Numbered from the stretch's first letter, positions 50,406 through 61,599 are shown. The stretch: DNA of 64,000 nt from Lytechinus variegatus (GCF_018143015.1 NC_054746.1:32701129-32765128); one strand, 5' to 3'. Notes: generated from the sequence alone by a model not told the origin. Program-made: numbers and translations.

Positions 50406-50642
50406 GTGAACAAAATGAAATTGGGCCCTTTGTGCGTCTTACTCCCGGTTTTGACATTTGCAGTCAGTTCAACATTTTCATTTTTGATGATCAGCGACAC
50501 CGTAAACGAAGGGTCACAGTCATCGCCTGTTTTCCTCACAATTCAGTTTCAAATTTGCGATAAAAATGTTGAAAAACATATTGAATGTTGTTCGAAATCA
50601 CACTGTCCTTGTAAGGAAAGAAATGTGAGTTGCAATATATGA
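50406..50642 (+). CDS. candidate small secreted cysteine-rich protein or first exon
   Basis: The frame begins MNKMKLGPLCVLLPVLTFAV, a good signal-peptide shape: basic start, hydrophobic core and a small-residue region near Ser-Ser. It is followed by a short polar part and a Cys-rich end (one Cys, then Cys-Cys, Cys-x-Cys, Cys). The frame stops at 50642, but a strong donor, AAAT followed by GTGAGT at 50625, would cut it after 73 codons in phase 0. It may therefore be the first exon of a longer secreted protein whose next exon I cannot find. No TATA box or homology was recognised. A chance ORF is the main alternative. Confidence 0.3.
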   Translation: MNKMKLGPLCVLLPVLTFAVSSTFSFLMISDTVNEGSQSSPVFLTIQFQICDKNVEKHIECCSKSHCPCKERNVSCNI

Positions 50643-51651
50643 GTAAATAATATTTTAACTGGTAAAAATACTTGTTTCGAGCACGATTTTATATCTTGAG
50701 TTTATGTTCGGTCCCACACGTAATCATACATGTAGGAAATGTGCAGATCGTCAAATAAAACAGCAGCTGCACCCCGCCGGTAGCGTAGGTCTACCGGTAA
50801 AGTTAAAATCATTGACAATGACATTGTCAATGGGCAGATGCACGTTGATTAAGAGGCAACAACAGGGTGACTGTTACTTAGATCTAGACTAGAGAGGTTA
50901 AGGCCAAGTAAAAAAAGATAGTAGTCATGGTAGTTGATCGGGTTTTTTGAGAGCGGTGATTTGCTATCTTGCTATTTTTTTAAAAACAAGGAGGCACTTT
51001 CTCGGCCCGATGTTTGACATCAGTGTTGAGGGAGGTCCTTACTATTTACTATTTTTTTTGCTATTTTTATTCAAAGGATTGTCAGGCCATGTCAAGCTCG
51101 AATTATGTGATCGATGCATGCTCAATATTAATAATAAATGAGTAGAAATATATGTATGTATCAATATATCTACGATTGATTGGAAATCTATGGAAAAAAT
51201 GTAGGCCTATTGTGCGATAAAATATATTGATGCATTACTGATGTATACTGATACTGTATTGTTGTGAAACAGAATGTTCAAGTGAATAATTTCAACATTA
51301 TATATGTAAGGGCAAAAAATGCATGGGGGGGGGGGGTAATTTTTATTACCATGGAAATGATGGAGTCATCTTCAGTTTTCCAGAGCCAATCTCTTTTTAA
51401 GCTCTGGGCATGTTTTTGCATAGACCTTATCGCAAATAGATTCACGCAAAGGATCATGGGATTGCAAAGGGGGCAATAGCGCCGCTGTTGTCCGGATGCG
51501 ACCATGCGAGCGCAAGCAGCCGACAATAAAGTGTACGATTTCCATAGTGTATCAAAATACGATCGACGCCCGCAGCCGACATTTTGCAAATTTTCCAGTA
51601 AACGCCTCGTCATATTTGTTCCAGAGTCTAACATCACTTTTCTTCTTAATC

Positions 51652-51903
51652 ATGGGTGGCAGAGATAGATGTGCTATCTATAGCTGCAAGAATTACCACA
51701 GATTTTATGAAGAAAAGTATAATTTTCTTTCATTTTTGCGCACTGTCTGTGCGTGTTTTGAGCTGCGCAGCTGCTGTGCATGCACGGACAATGGGCATGC
51801 ACTCTCGGCCCGAGGACACTGTACGTCGGCGAGGCAGTGGAGGAAAAATAAAATGATGATCAATAAAACAAACTCTGCAGTACATTTGATTACTTTATTC
51901 TAG
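51652..51903 (+). pseudogene. possible transposase N-terminus, weakly THAP-like
   Basis: The ORF begins MGGRDRCAIYSCKNYHRF, a Cys-x4-Cys start near the N-terminus as in THAP zinc fingers. A Cys-rich stretch follows with no clear final Cys-x2-His, then a stop after 83 codons. It lies inside the TIR element at 51421-53022. The THAP resemblance is weak and inferred. The frame may be truncated or shifted. Confidence 0.25.
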
Positions 51904-52428
51904 TTATGTATGTTTGTAATATCAATCGATAGTCAAGAATACATGTTTCATAAATAATTATCTCAATCATGATTTTATTCAGTAGGCCTAAAAACCGAGC
52001 TGTGTTTTCTTTTTCTCTCCACAGTAGGCTACATAATAGTTGCATATTATTCAGGATCGTGGTCGGACATTCTGAAGTTTAATCATTGGCATGCTTAGAC
52101 AAAATAATGAATGAAATAATGAGAAAAAAAAAGAAAATAAAAAATGAGCATAGACGAAAATATATTGAGAGAAAAATAAGATACAAAAAGAAAATTAATG
52201 AGGAAGGTGATCTGTAAGAGAAGTGACTGAATGCGATGAAATAAATTGAAGATGTAAATGTTGAAATAAGATTTTTTTATCAAAAGAATGGAATATATAT
52301 CATTTATATGAATTAAATATCCATCATCTACTAAGTTTCAGACAAAATAAAATTACAGAGAGTTGGAGGGATGTTTCAAATTCAGGGATTTATTTATTCT
52401 GCAAGTCATTTTTATATGTCCTTCATTA

Positions 52429-52468
52429 TGTATATATATATATAAATAAATATATATATATATATAGC
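52429..52468. repeat. TA dinucleotide repeat
   Basis: TATATATATATAAATAAATATATATATATATA-like run. It lies inside the nested element. Confidence 0.85.
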
Positions 52469-53972
52469 TAATTTTTGATATACTTTAGATTTGTCTCACC
52501 CCCTATATAGAGCTTGTATGATCAAACTAAAGAGCCCGAGTTATATTTGCCCCAAAATAACAAAGCTATATAGCTAAATTATATGGAGATATATGGTCTA
52601 CATTATGATTTTCATGAATATTCTTTCATGGAAAAATTTGCTATCTAATTGGGATCGCCGACGTGCTCTTTTCTTAAGTCGATCGGCAAGTTGACCCGCA
52701 ATCACCGTCTCACTTTTCCCACAAAATCTTCCCAAGTTTAGCCCCATAAAACGAAAATATGGTGAGTATTGAGTTCATACTTTCACTGGGCAATCATGAT
52801 ACATATATTGTTCTATAAATCCACATTCAAGTATCCAAAGTAATTTAAATACGAAGAAATCAGACTTAAAAGAAAGCCTGGATTTTGAGTGACACTGCGC
52901 AAAACATATGGCGTTGTATGGCTTCCCAATAGCCGATTCTGCGTTTGCCCCCTTTCGCATCCCATGATCCTCTGCGATGACAGACGCCCTCACGCGACAG
53001 ACGCTATTTGCGATAAGGTCTATTGCAGTTTCCAGCTGCTTGTTCGTTTACAAAATGTTTAATACTGTTCAATTTTCATTCATTTTTAAAATTGATATTG
53101 AATATTAAATCCCTCATTGAATATTCGATGCATTGCCTGCTGACATTAGAAAACTCGCCAGAAAATTCAATGCATTTCACAAATTCACATGTCACGCCAG
53201 CACAGTCAATCACATCATCCTAGCACACATGCAGTTCATCCAACAGAGTCACAAGCACACAATCACCGTAAGTCGTAACACACGTCTAAGTACAGGCGCT
53301 TTCACTCACCAAAAAACCCCGCTGAAATACAAATTACGTCATTAAAATTGATTTATCTGCGCCATATTTCCAAAGCACGCGATGGATTAGTTCAGATTCA
53401 GTAAGCGGGGTCCCCGAAAATGCACTAAAAATGAAGAAATCCGTGATCTTATCCGAGTTTGCAAACTTTATTTCCTCGCTAATTTATGATGGTATCTTCA
53501 AAATTCCAATAAAAAACCAAATCAGAATTTTTTTTCTTTCTTGCAATTACGGCGATATCAGACTTTGCAATTGTTTTTGAAGTTGCGAGAGAGATCCCAG
53601 AAAAATCTTGTGAGTTTTTTCGCTATTCAGTAGCCATTAAAATAGGTAATAACAAGAAAATTGATGCTGCAATCAAAAAGGGAAGAGGGCGCAGACGAGA
53701 AACAACACAATATTTTTTTTTTTTTTTTAGAAAATAGCAAATAGCAAAAAATTTCATGCGGCGGCCAAAATCGACGCGCGCGAGGACGATCAACTACTTT
53801 CCTATTTTACTTGGCCTAATCGACTCTGACTTAAGACAGACATCGACATGCATGACATGACAGACCGATAAGATTTCTGTCAATGCCGGCAAACAACCAC
53901 TGATTAACGACAGCGTCTAACGTTATGAAAAATATGTCCAACTTTTTATGACTAGACCCTATGCCAGCATGG

Positions 53973-54614
53973 TGGAGAAAGGGTGCAATTTTGCAACCCC
54001 CTCGATTACTGTTAAATTTGGCATGCCCTAAATTTTGCTTTTTGAGAGGGTAAAATGGAACAAATTTTAAGATAAAGTTAAATACATTCTGTTTAGCTTA
54101 CCACCTTTCCCCAAAATATGCCGGAAAATAGCGAATTTTATGAAAAACAGATCAGGATCAGCTAGGTTCTTTGTTAGTTGTCAGCTACAGCTGAGCACAC
54201 GAACAGAGCTACCAAGTTTCACGCAAGCATTTTGGACTCTTGTTCATCCCCTCAAATCTCTGTCTCACGCAACTATCACAGCCTATCCCCATATACATTG
54301 TACACAATGTCTGTGATCTCACTCAGATTCACAGAAAATCTCACGCATAGCTGGTCTTTGAACTTGGCATCGCTGTACAAATGCACTAGCGGATTGGCTG
54401 GCATGTCCGTATGCTGGGCTGTAGCTTACGGCGATCAAAGAAAAAACAGTCTGAACTTCGTCTGTTTTTCATCAAAATTTGCTGTATTCCAGCATATTTT
54501 TTGGAAAGGTGGTAAGCTGATAGTATTTATTAAAGAGGGTCTAGATTTACCTTAATCATTTCTTCTTTTTTCCTGTGTCATCGAGGAGGGTGCAAAATTG
54601 CACCCTATTCTCCA
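53973..54614. mobile_element. 642-bp fold-back TIR element
   Basis: TGGAGAA then GGGTGCAATTTTGCA at the left is mirrored by TGCAAAATTGCACCC then TTCTCCA at the right. CTTACCACCTTTCC and GAAAAACAGA are mirrored by TCTGTTTTTC and GGAAAGGTGGTAAG. There is no transposase. Confidence 0.75.
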
Positions 54615-54764
54615 TAGATGCAGTAGTTAAGGCATCGGTGGAGCTCAACCACTACTAGCCGAATGGCTATCATCTGTCTGTGTAGGAGGACAAAAAAAGT
54701 CAGAAAATGTTAGAAATCAGGAAAAAATCCTCTGAAGCAGCGGATTTATCAGTCTAAGTCTGAC

Positions 54765-54895
54765 TATAACACCCTGGCCCTGCCTGGAATTTTCATGGCC
54801 ACCATGTTAACAAAAGCGATGAATATAACACTCCAGCCCTGCCTGGAATTTTTCATGGCCGCCACAACATTTGACATGGCCGCCATGTTAACACA
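54765..54895. repeat. tandem duplication, CCCTGCCTGGAATTTTCATG unit
   Basis: ATAACAC, CCCTGCCTGGAATTTT and CATGGCC(A/G)CC occur twice in order, with ATGTTAACA also repeated. It is non-coding. Confidence 0.75.
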
Positions 54896-54954
54896 AGCCA
54901 GCATAATCGGTCATCACTACACACACTGTCATTGTTCTTCTATATACAGGTATA

Positions 54955-55140
54955 CCCAGTTGTGTGTCTGGACGATCAATTTTAGAAAGTCATCTGGAAA
55001 AATTTACAAGCGAAGTTTCATAAATTTTTAGGAAATATTATAGGGAACAAAATAGAAGATGATTACAACTATTGAATTCATATTTTTAGTGTAATCCAAA
55101 GACAAAAAAGAAGGCTTCAAAAATAGTGTCCAGACACCCA
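54955..55140. repeat. inverted copy of the 15337-15560 repeat
   Basis: The reverse complement of this block matches AQR intron 1 sequence, sharing for example TGATTACAACTATTGAATTC. Confidence 0.7.
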
Positions 55141-56040
55141 AACCCCCCCCATAATACAGCTCACTGGATCATTGCAGTTGGCCTAGTGTCCATTAATAAC
55201 ATTTTGCTGACTTGACCATTCAGATTCTGGAAACTCCTGATTTCAAATCCAAAGTCCCCAAGTCAAACTTTAAATATGCAGAATCTGCACCATGTATCCA
55301 GTGCAAACGGCGGCTTAGCTCAAATTTAAGAAAGTGGGGTCGCCGCAAAAATGCGCTATAAGTGAAGAAGTGTGGTTTTGGTTCCAAATTAATGAACTTT
55401 GTGAGAAAATATAGGATAGTATCTTCAAAAGGACAGATTGAAAAAGAAAAACAGTAAAACTCAAATGCATTGTCAAATTGTGTCAAACATAGGGAGGGAG
55501 CTGTCATATTGTGGCCGCAAAATAAATGTATGGTGATACATTTCAAGATTTTCTCAAATATTGAGGTGGAAGTTAAAAATAACATTGCAATTGAAAATAG
55601 GCAAATGTATTCAACAAACATTGATGCAAATTTCATTTTGTGAAAATATCTTTTAGAAAAAACATTGCACAAAAGCTTAACCTATCAAATTTTTGGCAAG
55701 TTCCTCTTTATTAATATTACTTGGCTAGGTAACTAATCTATGCAGTTTACAAGTTCAAAGACCAGCCTTGCAGCCATGAAATTTTAAAATTATGAGAAAG
55801 AGAAGGGGGGGGGTGTGCAAGAGTTGCGAAGGGAACTGGATCTGGACTGGAGAAATGCACATCTGCGGCTGGTGTCGCTGGCTGAGTAGGCAGTTAGGGT
55901 TGAGATCTAACTTGGGTAGGACAGCAGTAATTTACAGATCTTTCACTTTGTCGTTTAACACTTCAAAATAATAAAAAACATCTAATCGTGATAATTACAG
56001 TACATCTCATTAAATATTTCCCTTTTGTTTTCTTCTACAG

Positions 56041-59000
56041 AGTTCACAAATATCTCCTGCCATCCATGGTTCACCAACAAGTTCGTCATTATGATGATTT
56101 TGATACAGAATTTGAGCAGGTAAAAATATTCACATAATGAATGGATGTTTAATGTACAGTTAAACCTGTCTGTTTAGGCCACCACAAGGAAACAGAGAAA
56201 GTGGTCACTGTAGACAATTGAACTTTACAAGACAGGTTCTTTGACACATATTCCTTTCAAATTAGAGTCGATTTAGCTCCATTAAAGACAGGTTGCCACT
56301 AAGACAGGGTTTATATTTTCATTTGATATTGATAACCTGGATTTGAATGGCACAAAGCTATTTCAGCTGTTCACCATCCAAATAGGCTATGTAAATGTAT
56401 GGAGGGATGATAATTTGTTACCTAAAAGAATGGCAGCTTTCAATCAGTATGTGGGAAATTCTGCACGACATGACTCTTATACTAATGCACCTAAAGAAAG
56501 TCTCTTGTTTATTCCAAAGTAAATGCAAAAATGGTGTCAAATAATCTGGGGTAACATACTCTTAATGAACAGTTCATAGTTTCAAGTTTGTGGTATAATT
56601 TTTTGTTATTTTGCCATCTTTCATTACACATAAAGATGAAGACACAACAGGTTCCAGACCAAGAGATTCCTCCAGCCAAAGACTCTACAGTTTATGAAAT
56701 CATGAACTTCAAGGTCCAAGGGTATGACTGTACATTGGTTGAACACTTTGCTCAGTATGCCCATAACCTAGCCAAGAACATGGAACTCAATATCTTTGAG
56801 AGGTATTTATCATTTCCTGGTTGAGTCAGAAGAGTATGCCTTTAGTTCAATTTAAAAATGACAAATGACATATGGAGAGAATTGAAGCAGAAAGAATAGC
56901 CCCCAAACAGAAACTATTTATTGTCCCCTTGATTTTTTTTTCATCTTAAGTCATATCATTCTCATTTCTTTTTAGTACATTACTGGAATCTTAGGTAAAA
57001 TGGTAATATAGAGTCAAAAGTGAATCATGCAGTTTCCAACAAATTTCTCAGATATTTTTTATCATACTTCCATCAAACTAATCCTGTGCATGTAAATAAT
57101 TACATCTGACAAGTGACCAAAACATGCAGCAGTTATATATCTTGTCAAGAAATTTGAAATGTTTTTATTTTTTTTATTTATGTAATATATTGCGCTGGTA
57201 ATAAAGTAAAAATAGAAATGTTCCCCTCTTTTAATCATCGCTTGGATTATCATTGAAACCTAAGTGATTGAACACAATTTAAGTATCTTCTGAACCAGAA
57301 TTATATTCAGTTTCTTGTTTCTGATTCTTTTCAATTGCCATTTATGAAATAATTAAATTTTACAGCTATGCTATGCCCACCAAATCAACGCTGATACATA
57401 CAATACAAAAACCAGGTACACCTGAGAAAGAGAAAGTTAGAGACTTCACTTTACACACACATGAAAGAGTTATACAGGTAAGATTTCTCTTATGATATGG
57501 TTGTTTGTAAAACAAACATTTAATGAAAAATGTATATATATATTTTTTATAGGTTCCTGTCAGGTAATCATTTACCTAACCTAGCTTGAGTTTAGCAAAC
57601 TTTCATATAATAATAATAATTATACTTATATCGTGCCAAATCCACTCTGTAGAGTGCTCAAGGCACTTTTTAGGAAATTATTAAAGAAATTAAGAAGAAT
57701 TGAAGAGAAATGTTTTGAGGTAATGTCTGAAAGTTTCAGAGGTCAAGTACTGTTTGATGTTTTCAGGGAGGCTATTCCATAACTTAGAGGATGAGTAAAC
57801 AAATGATCTTTCACCCCAGGTTTTGGAAACTTTGGGGGTAACAAGAGAATTCGAAAAGGAGGAACGTAAGGATCTTGAAGGGGTATAACTTTTGATCAGT
57901 GAAAAGTTAACAAAATCTTGAACATGATACGTTAACATATAAGTTAAAGGGCAAGTCCAACACCAACAAAAAGTTGATTTGAATAACAAGAGAAAAATCC
58001 AACAAGCAAACGCTGAAAATTTCATTGAAATCAGGTGTTAAATTAGAAACCTATATGTTAAAGTTTCACTTAGATTCACAAAACAGTAATTTGCACATCT
58101 GGTGTTATGCAAATGAGGGGACTAATGATGTCACCCACTCACTATTTCTTTTGTATTTTATTATGTGAAATATGAATTATTCTTATTTTCTCCTCATTAT
58201 GTGAAACAAAGTTTTATTTCTACCTGAACATGAGGTATTACTATTGTTTTAACATTTTATGGTTCAGTCGAGTTGGGCCTTATTTTCGAATCGGTAAAAA
58301 TTGATATATTGTCAAATTCAAACAGTAAAAACAAAAGAATTAGTGAGTGAGGGACATCATCGACTTGTTCGTTTGCATGTCACTAAGGTGTGCATATAAC
58401 TGTTTTATGAAAAATAAGTGTAATTTTAAAATTTTATAGCTATCTTATATTACATCCTATTTTGATGAATCTTTCAGTGCTATGCTTGTTTGATTTTTCT
58501 CTATTGATTAAAAAAAATCAACATTTTTCTGGGGTGGACTTGACCTCTGAAGTCTTACCGAAGGACAAAAGTACCACTGTTGGGTTTGAACCCTGAACCT
58601 AGTGATCTACAGGTGTAATCTGTAGATGCATCCAGTGGACCATGATGCCTCAGAAATATTTTTTGTTTTGTTTTATTTTCAGATTCAAGATCTTCCAAGC
58701 ACGACAGCACCTCTCTTCACTGAAATGCTTCAGCTGAATCTACCTGAGGGTGTACAAATGAAGATAGAACCAGTAAGTTGAACTCTAAACACATTTACTC
58801 TTATTTGAAAGTGATTGCATTGAGTAAAGAAATGGAACTTAAACAGTATTGTCAAGTATCTTTTTGCCAGAATTCTTTAAAGATGGCCATCAGACTTTGG
58901 TATCTTGAACGTAGGTAACATTTATCTCCTTTTTATGCCTCTGCCTATCGTAGTCAGTAACTAGATACTTAGTCTTTCTGTGTTTATGTCATTTGCAATA

Positions 59001-59310
59001 AATCCAGTAAACTAATCAAATGTCAACTTATTCCATGTATGCATATTAGTTTGGATTAAAATTATGAAAGCGTTTGAAGACAAGCTTTATTGCTCTTAAT
59101 GTTCTTTATAACTATTTTTTGGTATGTGTGATAATCTAATTACTCAAAATATTTGGATTATTGTTAATAAGATTGGACATTTAAGTTTTGATTACGATCT
59201 AACTTTTCCAGTATTCTTTCTTCTTGCTCTCATTCTTTCCTGTACAGCACACTCAAGAACACTTCAAGGAGCGCTACATCAGGAAGGAGATCCCAGACTC
59301 ATTATTATGA
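56041..59310 (+). CDS. MRPL48: mitochondrial ribosomal protein L48 (mL48), 3' five exons
   Basis: Exons 56041-56119, 56636-56802, 57366-57477, 58683-58772 and 59248-59310 (TGA) join in one frame, giving about 169 codons. Signature stretches are a Gly-Tyr-Asp-Cys-Thr-Leu-Val-Glu then AQYAHNLAKNM block (human: AESYAQYVHNL), SYAMPTKS across the second junction (human SYAMPTKT), THERVIQ (human THERVVQ), LNLPEGVQMKIEP and HTQEHFKERY. This is the uS10-like fold of mL48, part of the large subunit of the mitochondrial ribosome. The first exon here begins with the last base of a split codon, so at least one upstream coding exon with the mitochondrial targeting sequence is missing. An ATG at 56068 within this exon is unlikely to be the true start. 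It is downstream of AQR on the same strand. Confidence 0.93.
57604..57943 (-). pseudogene. LINE 3' end fragment (CR1/L2-like C-terminus)
   Basis: On the minus strand it reads YTPSRSLRSS, FVYSSSKLWNSLPENIK and FRHYLKTFLF, then a stop. This is the standard C-terminal tail of CR1/L2-type reverse transcriptase ORFs. It is followed by a short 3' UTR ending in ATT repeats at 57604. It is cut off at 57943 by the MITE. It lies in an MRPL48 intron. Confidence 0.8.
57944..58550. mobile_element. TTAA-targeted long-TIR MITE, copy 2
   Basis: TTAA then AGGGCAAGTCCA at the left and GGGGTGGACTTGACCT at the right, followed by CTGA, a mutated TTAA. The arms match copy 1 (22952-23562) throughout. It is inserted into a LINE/SINE composite in an MRPL48 intron. 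Confidence 0.8.
58551..58655 (-). mobile_element. tRNA-like head of a split SINE
   Basis: The minus strand shows GGTCCACTGGATGCATC and CAGGGTTCAAACCCAACAG (B box). Its body is interrupted by the MITE and seems to continue at 57943-57604, giving a tRNA head joined to a LINE-type tail. The continuity is inferred from orientation and position. Confidence 0.5.
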
Positions 59311-60205
59311 AGACCTATCAAGAATATTGTAGCATAAAAGACTATCATCTTGTGTAGAAATTTATTGTGGCCTTGGAAAGATAGACATGAAACAGGATAT
59401 GGATATTGTGCAGCATGTGTAAAGAGAGAGTGATCAGTATTCTGGATGATGCTACTTCATGTTGCAGACCTGACCACCTGACCCGATCACCTGGCCTGAT
59501 CATGTGACCTTGTGACCTGATCAAATCTTGATTTGACAGAAAGTACAGCCATATTTGAAGATTAATGAAGGTTGTGTTGAGATGCTGGATTTCACATTTG
59601 CTTTCCATATCCCCCATTGGTTTGTTGAAATTGGAGGATTTAGCAATTGATTACTGAAATTCTTCTTGGAAGATATAGAGGTGTCAAAAATTCTTGAAAG
59701 AAATTACAATGTTGAAATACATGGATGATGTCATCAAGATAATGGAAAGTAAAAATGACAGGAAACAACTTTATTTATTTTATTCGGGGATATTCTTCTT
59801 CATAGTAAAGGCAAAATAATTCAACATGTTATGTTGGGTCATTTATCAACTATGAAAATGTACTGAAACAGTAAATCGATCCAATATCATACAAATCTGA
59901 AAAAAGGACATTTCAAACATGTGGTACTCAAATCATCTCCTTTAGGCGACTATTGCTACAGTTAAAAACTTAAAGATTTACCTTTACCTTTACCTCAGGT
60001 ATGAATCAACATGTATTGAAGTATTGAAGTATAAGGCACTTATGTACCAGTGCAATTATTGTAAATGTTATTGACAATATGCATTAGGACGAGCTATTAT
60101 TTGAATAACAATGATTGCTATTGGAATTGCATTACTGTCTTTACTTTATCCATGTAAAGTTATTAAATATTTTGAAAATCAGTATATTAAAGTACAAATA
60201 AAGAT
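59311..60205 (+). other. MRPL48: MRPL48 3' UTR with AATAAA signal
   Basis: AT-rich, with no coding pattern after the TGA. ACAAATAAAG (AATAAA at 60197-60202) is the best polyadenylation signal. Confidence 0.5.
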
Positions 60206-61599
60206 GTGGGTGAATTGAGTTATTTGAAAGCTGTTTCATTTTGTATTCATTCCTATGAATTGTTCCTGTTTGATTGACGAGGAAACTTCATTGTCACATA
60301 TTTTGATGAGCCATATGCCAGCTCTTAATTTCTACTTTATATAAATATATGTGCGTATATATACATGTGAGAATTTATACGTGTACAACAGCTTTGGAAA
60401 CTCTTTTTATTTACATATAAGAATGTTGTGATAGAAACGAATGAAGAGAACAATGGTAGGCGTAGCTTGAATCGAGTTTGCCCAGAGCTATTTATCCTGT
60501 GAAAACTTTGGTGAGGCCAAAAGATATATGTTTGTTGGGAAAAATTATTGTAGGTTTCGTGGAAGTTGCTGTTATTGTACCTCATACTACTGTTTCAGTC
60601 CTCACTGATGGTTATTGAAAAGGTAGTATCTCTGACTTTTGTGCAAAAAAAAATTATCTTCAGAAATATTTCTGCTTCTTTCACTTTTCAATTGTATTCA
60701 TATGCTTTCACTATAAACTTATTTTTCAATATGTTTACCGTTTCTCCTTCTTCACCCCAAAGTACCTTGAATCTTTCAAACTATTCTTGTAGCTCTTCAA
60801 TTGATCTACTTTATATTTTCACTTTTTCTACTCACGTAGCCTTTTGTGATGTAGAAACTTTGCAGTAGGCCTATATTTTCTTCGAGCAGCTATATAATTA
60901 CTTGCCGCTTATCCTAAAAACATGTGTTGCTACAATTTAATCCAGTTTTTTGATGTGATCCTTTTGTCTTGATGTGGGAAGGCCTCTTTTTTTTCCAAGT
61001 TCATACTCGCCGTGACGTCACACCTCCCACACACACACACTCCCATTATCTAAATGCATCTAGATGGCCATTTGAGCTGTCAAACATGATGAAGATCAAG
61101 TTCATCGGCAAAAACAAATTTAGATCGTTTACGATTCGTTTAGAAAGACGATATTAAATATCTGTTTGATCGCGGAATTTCTGGTTCAATACCTTCTCAA
61201 AAGTGAGAAAAAGGGATGAGGACGTGTGATTTAGAAGGGGACGCAGTGATTGCTGTATTTCTTCTGGGAAAATACAGCAGTGTTTAATTGGAGCAAGAGA
61301 AACCATTTTGGAGATCCGTGATTACACACGTTTTAAGGTAATCGATACCTTTCGAATTGATCTCTACTCCAATTACAATGCTTATCTTATTGAACGATGC
61401 GTTACGTGAGGATTAGTTTGAAAATTGTGTAAAAGGAAAGGAAAGGAAAAAAAAAAGATGGTCCGAGTTTCTGATGGATGATATTTGGTTGCTGTTCTAT
61501 GCGACTGAAACTGATGTCAATTTGTTGATTGGCGGTGTGCTGTTTTATACAAGAAATGCCACGCAAATTCTTGTCTCGAAGGGAATTGATGCTTAAAAT

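Larger units (their letters stand above)
51421..53022. mobile_element. 1602-bp DNA transposon relic with 19-bp perfect TIR and TTGCA duplication
   Basis: TAGACCTTATCGCAAATAG at 51421-51439 is exactly mirrored by CTATTTGCGATAAGGTCTA at 53004-53022. Further in, AGGATCATGGGATTGCAAAG recurs inverted as CTTTCGCATCCCATGATCCT. The flanks share TTGCA (51416-51420 and 53023-53027). A short ORF at 51652 may be a transposase start. The superfamily is not assigned. Confidence 0.8.
50898..53820. mobile_element. outer TIR element, about 2.9 kb, hosting a nested element
   Basis: The left end, TTAAGGCCAAGTAAAA...TAGTTGATCG, and the right end, CGATCAACTA...TTTTACTTGGCCTAA, are inverted. Further in, TTGCTAT and TTGCTATTTTT match AAAATAGCAAATAGCAA. 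The arms are imperfect over roughly 90 bases. The 1.6-kb element at 51421-53022 sits inside it. Confidence 0.5.
49691..56040. other. intergenic between AQR and MRPL48, repeat-rich
   Basis: Apart from the candidate ORF at 50406 and the elements listed separately, the stretch holds unrecognised DNA and diverged repeats. One repeat family appears twice in the same direction, at about 53395-53520 and 55318-55440 (shared GGGGTC, ATGAAGAA and GGTATCTTCAAAA-type blocks). The 5' exon or exons of MRPL48 should lie here but were not identified. Confidence 0.4.

Noticed and set aside
52741..52766. First exon of MRPL48 ending ATATG before GTGAGT
   Set aside because: The phase does not fit the exon at 56041, and the site lies inside a transposon.
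54178..54555. 125-codon frame
   Set aside because: Falls inside the fold-back element at 53973-54614.
60969..61157. Short basic frame ending in IRLERRY
   Set aside because: Near a possible promoter, but too short and without homology or splice sites.
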